A stretch of 64,000 nt of DNA from JACPFJ01 sp036504875 (GTDB lineage: Bacteria; Desulfobacterota; Desulfuromonadia; Geobacterales; Pseudopelobacteraceae), in contig DASXUK010000026.1 in the NCBI GenBank assembly GCA_036504875.1, positions 98,226 through 162,225 of the forward strand, written 5' to 3'. Of the stretch, positions 62,368 to 64,000 are shown in pieces (the first letter of the stretch is position 1; each line of letters opens with the position of its first letter). The notes below the pieces were generated by a model. It worked only from the letters and a program-made list of their open reading frames with translations, ran no database searches and was not told the origin of the DNA. Made by a program: the position numbers and the translations under genes.

Positions 62368-63519
62368 ATGCTGCCACAAGCATCTCTTGTACTGATTGAT
62401 AGTGATAGCAGAGCCAGAAATGACGCCATGGCCATCCTCAAACCTTTACAGGGTCATGTCAATGTACTGGCTGCTGTGCCTGATCTACAGGAAGGTATGA
62501 AGGTCATCCAGTCTGGCAAGCCGCAGATCGTAATTCTCGGGGTAAAGGAGATAGAACAAGGGGTCAAGGATACAGCTTTCCTGCTTGCAAGGTTCCCGCA
62601 AACATCGTTGTTTGTTACTGCGTCCGACAAAAATCCCGATTGGATCCTGCGGCTGGTCAGGGCGGGAGCAGGCGAGTATCTGACAAGGCCAGTTGTTGCC
62701 CAGGAACTTGTGGAGGCAATCCAGAAGGTCGCCCGGTTACATGCCCAGAGAAGCGGGCAAAACTGTGAAAAGGGATCTGCTATTGCGGTCTACAACCCCT
62801 CCGCCGGTATGGGGACAACAACAATAGCTGTCAACCTGGCCGCCACGCTGGCCAAACAGGGCAAGCAGGTGGCGGTTGTCGACCTGAACCTTTTCAGTGG
62901 CGATGTTGGTGCCTTTCTTGACCTCACCCCCCGCTATACTCTGTCAAGCATCACCGCCAAGAAGGGCCAGATCGATGCCAGTCTTCTAAAGAGCATCGTG
63001 GTTCAACATGATTCAGGTATTCATGTTTTGAGCGCTCCACGGGATCTTCTGGAAGCGGACCGAATAGCACCGGAACTGCTTCAGGAGGTGCTTGCGGTGC
63101 TCAGAACCATCTTTGACTATACGATCATCGATAGCGGCGGACCGCTTTTTGGCTGCAACTTGGCGACTTTTGATTGTTCGGATCGGGTCCTGTTCACCAC
63201 CCTCCTCAATTTGCCGGCCCTCAATAATGCCAAACGCTATTTTATGGCCATGGACCGCGAAGGACTAGGCACGGACCGGGTCAAACTGGTGGTAAGCCGG
63301 CATAACCCCAAGGATGACATAAAGGTCGGTGATGCAGAAAAAATACTTAATACCAAGATCTATCAGACTGTGCCGAATGCCTATGCCGATGCCAGTTCAT
63401 CCATAAACAAGGGAGTGCCGCTGGTTAGCTGCTACCCCAGATCGCCGGTCACAAAAGCGGTGGAGGATCTGGCCAGGCAGTTGATACAGGAAGAAAAAAC
63501 CACAGGCAAGTTGGCATAA
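62368..63519 (+). CDS. cpaE: Tad localisation protein CpaE/TadZ
   Basis: A 383-residue protein with an N-terminal atypical receiver (about 5-120) and a ParA/MinD-type ATPase domain (about 135-375). The receiver has Gly (G58 in IVILGVK) in place of the phospho-acceptor Asp. The Walker A region PSAGMGTTT (144-152) has Thr where the usual GKT lysine stands, a change known in the TadZ family. The second domain otherwise keeps VAVVDLNLFSGDVGAFLDL. TadZ marks the pole for pilus assembly. No strong ribosome binding site; AAGGAAAAA is distant. Confidence 0.9.
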   Translation: MLPQASLVLIDSDSRARNDAMAILKPLQGHVNVLAAVPDLQEGMKVIQSGKPQIVILGVKEIEQGVKDTAFLLARFPQTSLFVTASDKNPDWILRLVRAGAGEYLTRPVVAQELVEAIQKVARLHAQRSGQNCEKGSAIAVYNPSAGMGTTTIAVNLAATLAKQGKQVAVVDLNLFSGDVGAFLDLTPRYTLSSITAKKGQIDASLLKSIVVQHDSGIHVLSAPRDLLEADRIAPELLQEVLAVLRTIFDYTIIDSGGPLFGCNLATFDCSDRVLFTTLLNLPALNNAKRYFMAMDREGLGTDRVKLVVSRHNPKDDIKVGDAEKILNTKIYQTVPNAYADASSSINKGVPLVSCYPRSPVTKAVEDLARQLIQEEKTTGKLA

Positions 63520-63533
63520 GGAGAACATCTGAC

Positions 63534-64000
63534 ATGGCATATCCGGAAGTATCAGCCACTAAAAACCATAACACGCCCGATAAGTCCCCTTTGTCTTTTC
63601 AGGAACTGAAAAGCCGCATTCACCGTCGACTGATCGAACGAATTGACCTTGCCAAGTTAGATCTGCTCCGCAACGGAGAACTGGCCAACGAAATCGGCTA
63701 TGTCATAGAGAGACTGATCGTTGAGGAAGGGGTCCCTCTGAGCAGACAGGAAAAGGAACGGCTGGTTATTGAAGTCCAGCATGAAACCTTTGGCCTTGGT
63801 CCGATCGAGCCGCTCCTGACCTCGCCAGACATCTCCGACATCCTCGTCAACAACTACGCCAGCACCTATGTGGAACGTTTCGGCAAGCTGGAGAAGACCG
63901 ACATTGTCTTCCGCGACAACAATCATCTGTTGCAGATCATCGAGAGGATCGTCACCAGGGTCGGGCGCCGGATCGATGAATCCTCACCCTATGTGGATGC
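63534..64000 (+). CDS. cpaF: Tad pilus ATPase CpaF/TadA (5' part, cut by the window end)
   Basis: An open frame from the ATG at 63534, preceded by AAGGAG, runs 155 codons off the window. The part seen is the N-terminal domain of CpaF: ELKSRIHRRLIERIDLAKLD, then ETFGLGPIEPLLTSPDISDI and LVNNYASTYVERFGKL. The Walker motifs lie beyond the edge. CpaF powers Tad pilus extension and probably retraction. It follows cpaE after 14 bases, in canonical order. Confidence 0.93.
   Translation, partial: MAYPEVSATKNHNTPDKSPLSFQELKSRIHRRLIERIDLAKLDLLRNGELANEIGYVIERLIVEEGVPLSRQEKERLVIEVQHETFGLGPIEPLLTSPDISDILVNNYASTYVERFGKLEKTDIVFRDNNHLLQIIERIVTRVGRRIDESSPYVD

Overview
The window is bacterial chromosomal DNA, densely coding and with few intergenic gaps. 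Gene content and order (a full flagellar regulon with cheY/cheX, motE and the TIGR02530-type gene inside it, a type II secretion gspCDEF block, a two-domain universal stress protein beside an Nramp transporter, and a Tad/Flp pilus locus) fit a motile Gram-negative deltaproteobacterium of the Desulfuromonadales/Geobacterales type. The Gram-negative assignment is seen directly (L-ring lipoprotein FlgH, P-ring FlgI, two outer-membrane secretins). The order-level assignment is inference; no rRNA or tRNA is present.

Layout. 1-4332 (minus strand): a truncated unknown gene, a PhnP-like metallo-hydrolase, then an Nramp transporter with a tandem universal stress protein. 4662-11234 (plus): dapF, then gspC-gspD-gspE-gspF, the secretin, ATPase and platform part of a type II secretion system without its pseudopilins. 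11289-17946: alpha-glucan phosphorylase and a phosphohexomutase flank an unusual pair, a 741-residue FliK-like protein with three internal repeats and a free-standing FlhB C-terminal-like protein. 18188-22427: CheY, CheX, a CheC/CheX-like protein fused to a degenerate receiver, and a secreted TPR protein.

22639-51696 is an almost uninterrupted flagellar cluster: flgB flgC fliE fliF fliG fliH fliI fliJ motE fliK flgD, a TIGR02530-type gene, flgE fliL fliM fliN fliO fliP fliQ fliR flhB flhA flhF flhG fliA flgF flgG flgA flgH flgI flgJ flgN flgK flgL, closed by a clear intrinsic terminator. It supplies the export gate, C ring, rod, rings, hook, junction proteins and sigma-28. It lacks flagellin, cap, stator motAB and a recognisable flgM. 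51858-57451 is a mixed set: MATE exporter, a ferredoxin-type QueG-like protein, a GT2 glycosyltransferase, a small lipoprotein, a methyltransferase and bacterioferritin. 57978-64000 starts a Tad/Flp locus: two Flp pilins, a strong hairpin, tadE, cpaB, the cpaC secretin, a TadG-like gene, cpaE/tadZ, and cpaF cut by the window end.

Three envelope-spanning machines (type II secretion, flagellar type III export, Tad) therefore lie in one 64 kb stretch. The most unusual points are: an flhB reading frame whose only suitable start is CTG; the repeated FliK-like/FlhB-C pair placed between two glycogen-breakdown genes; a CheC/CheX-pseudoreceiver fusion; a short hook protein; no visible flgM next to fliA; and two long hairpins placed after highly expressed structural genes (hook and pilin). 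I did not see a completely new multi-gene system; the FliK-like/FlhB-C pair is the best candidate for undescribed biology. No insertion sequence, CRISPR array, tRNA or rRNA was seen.
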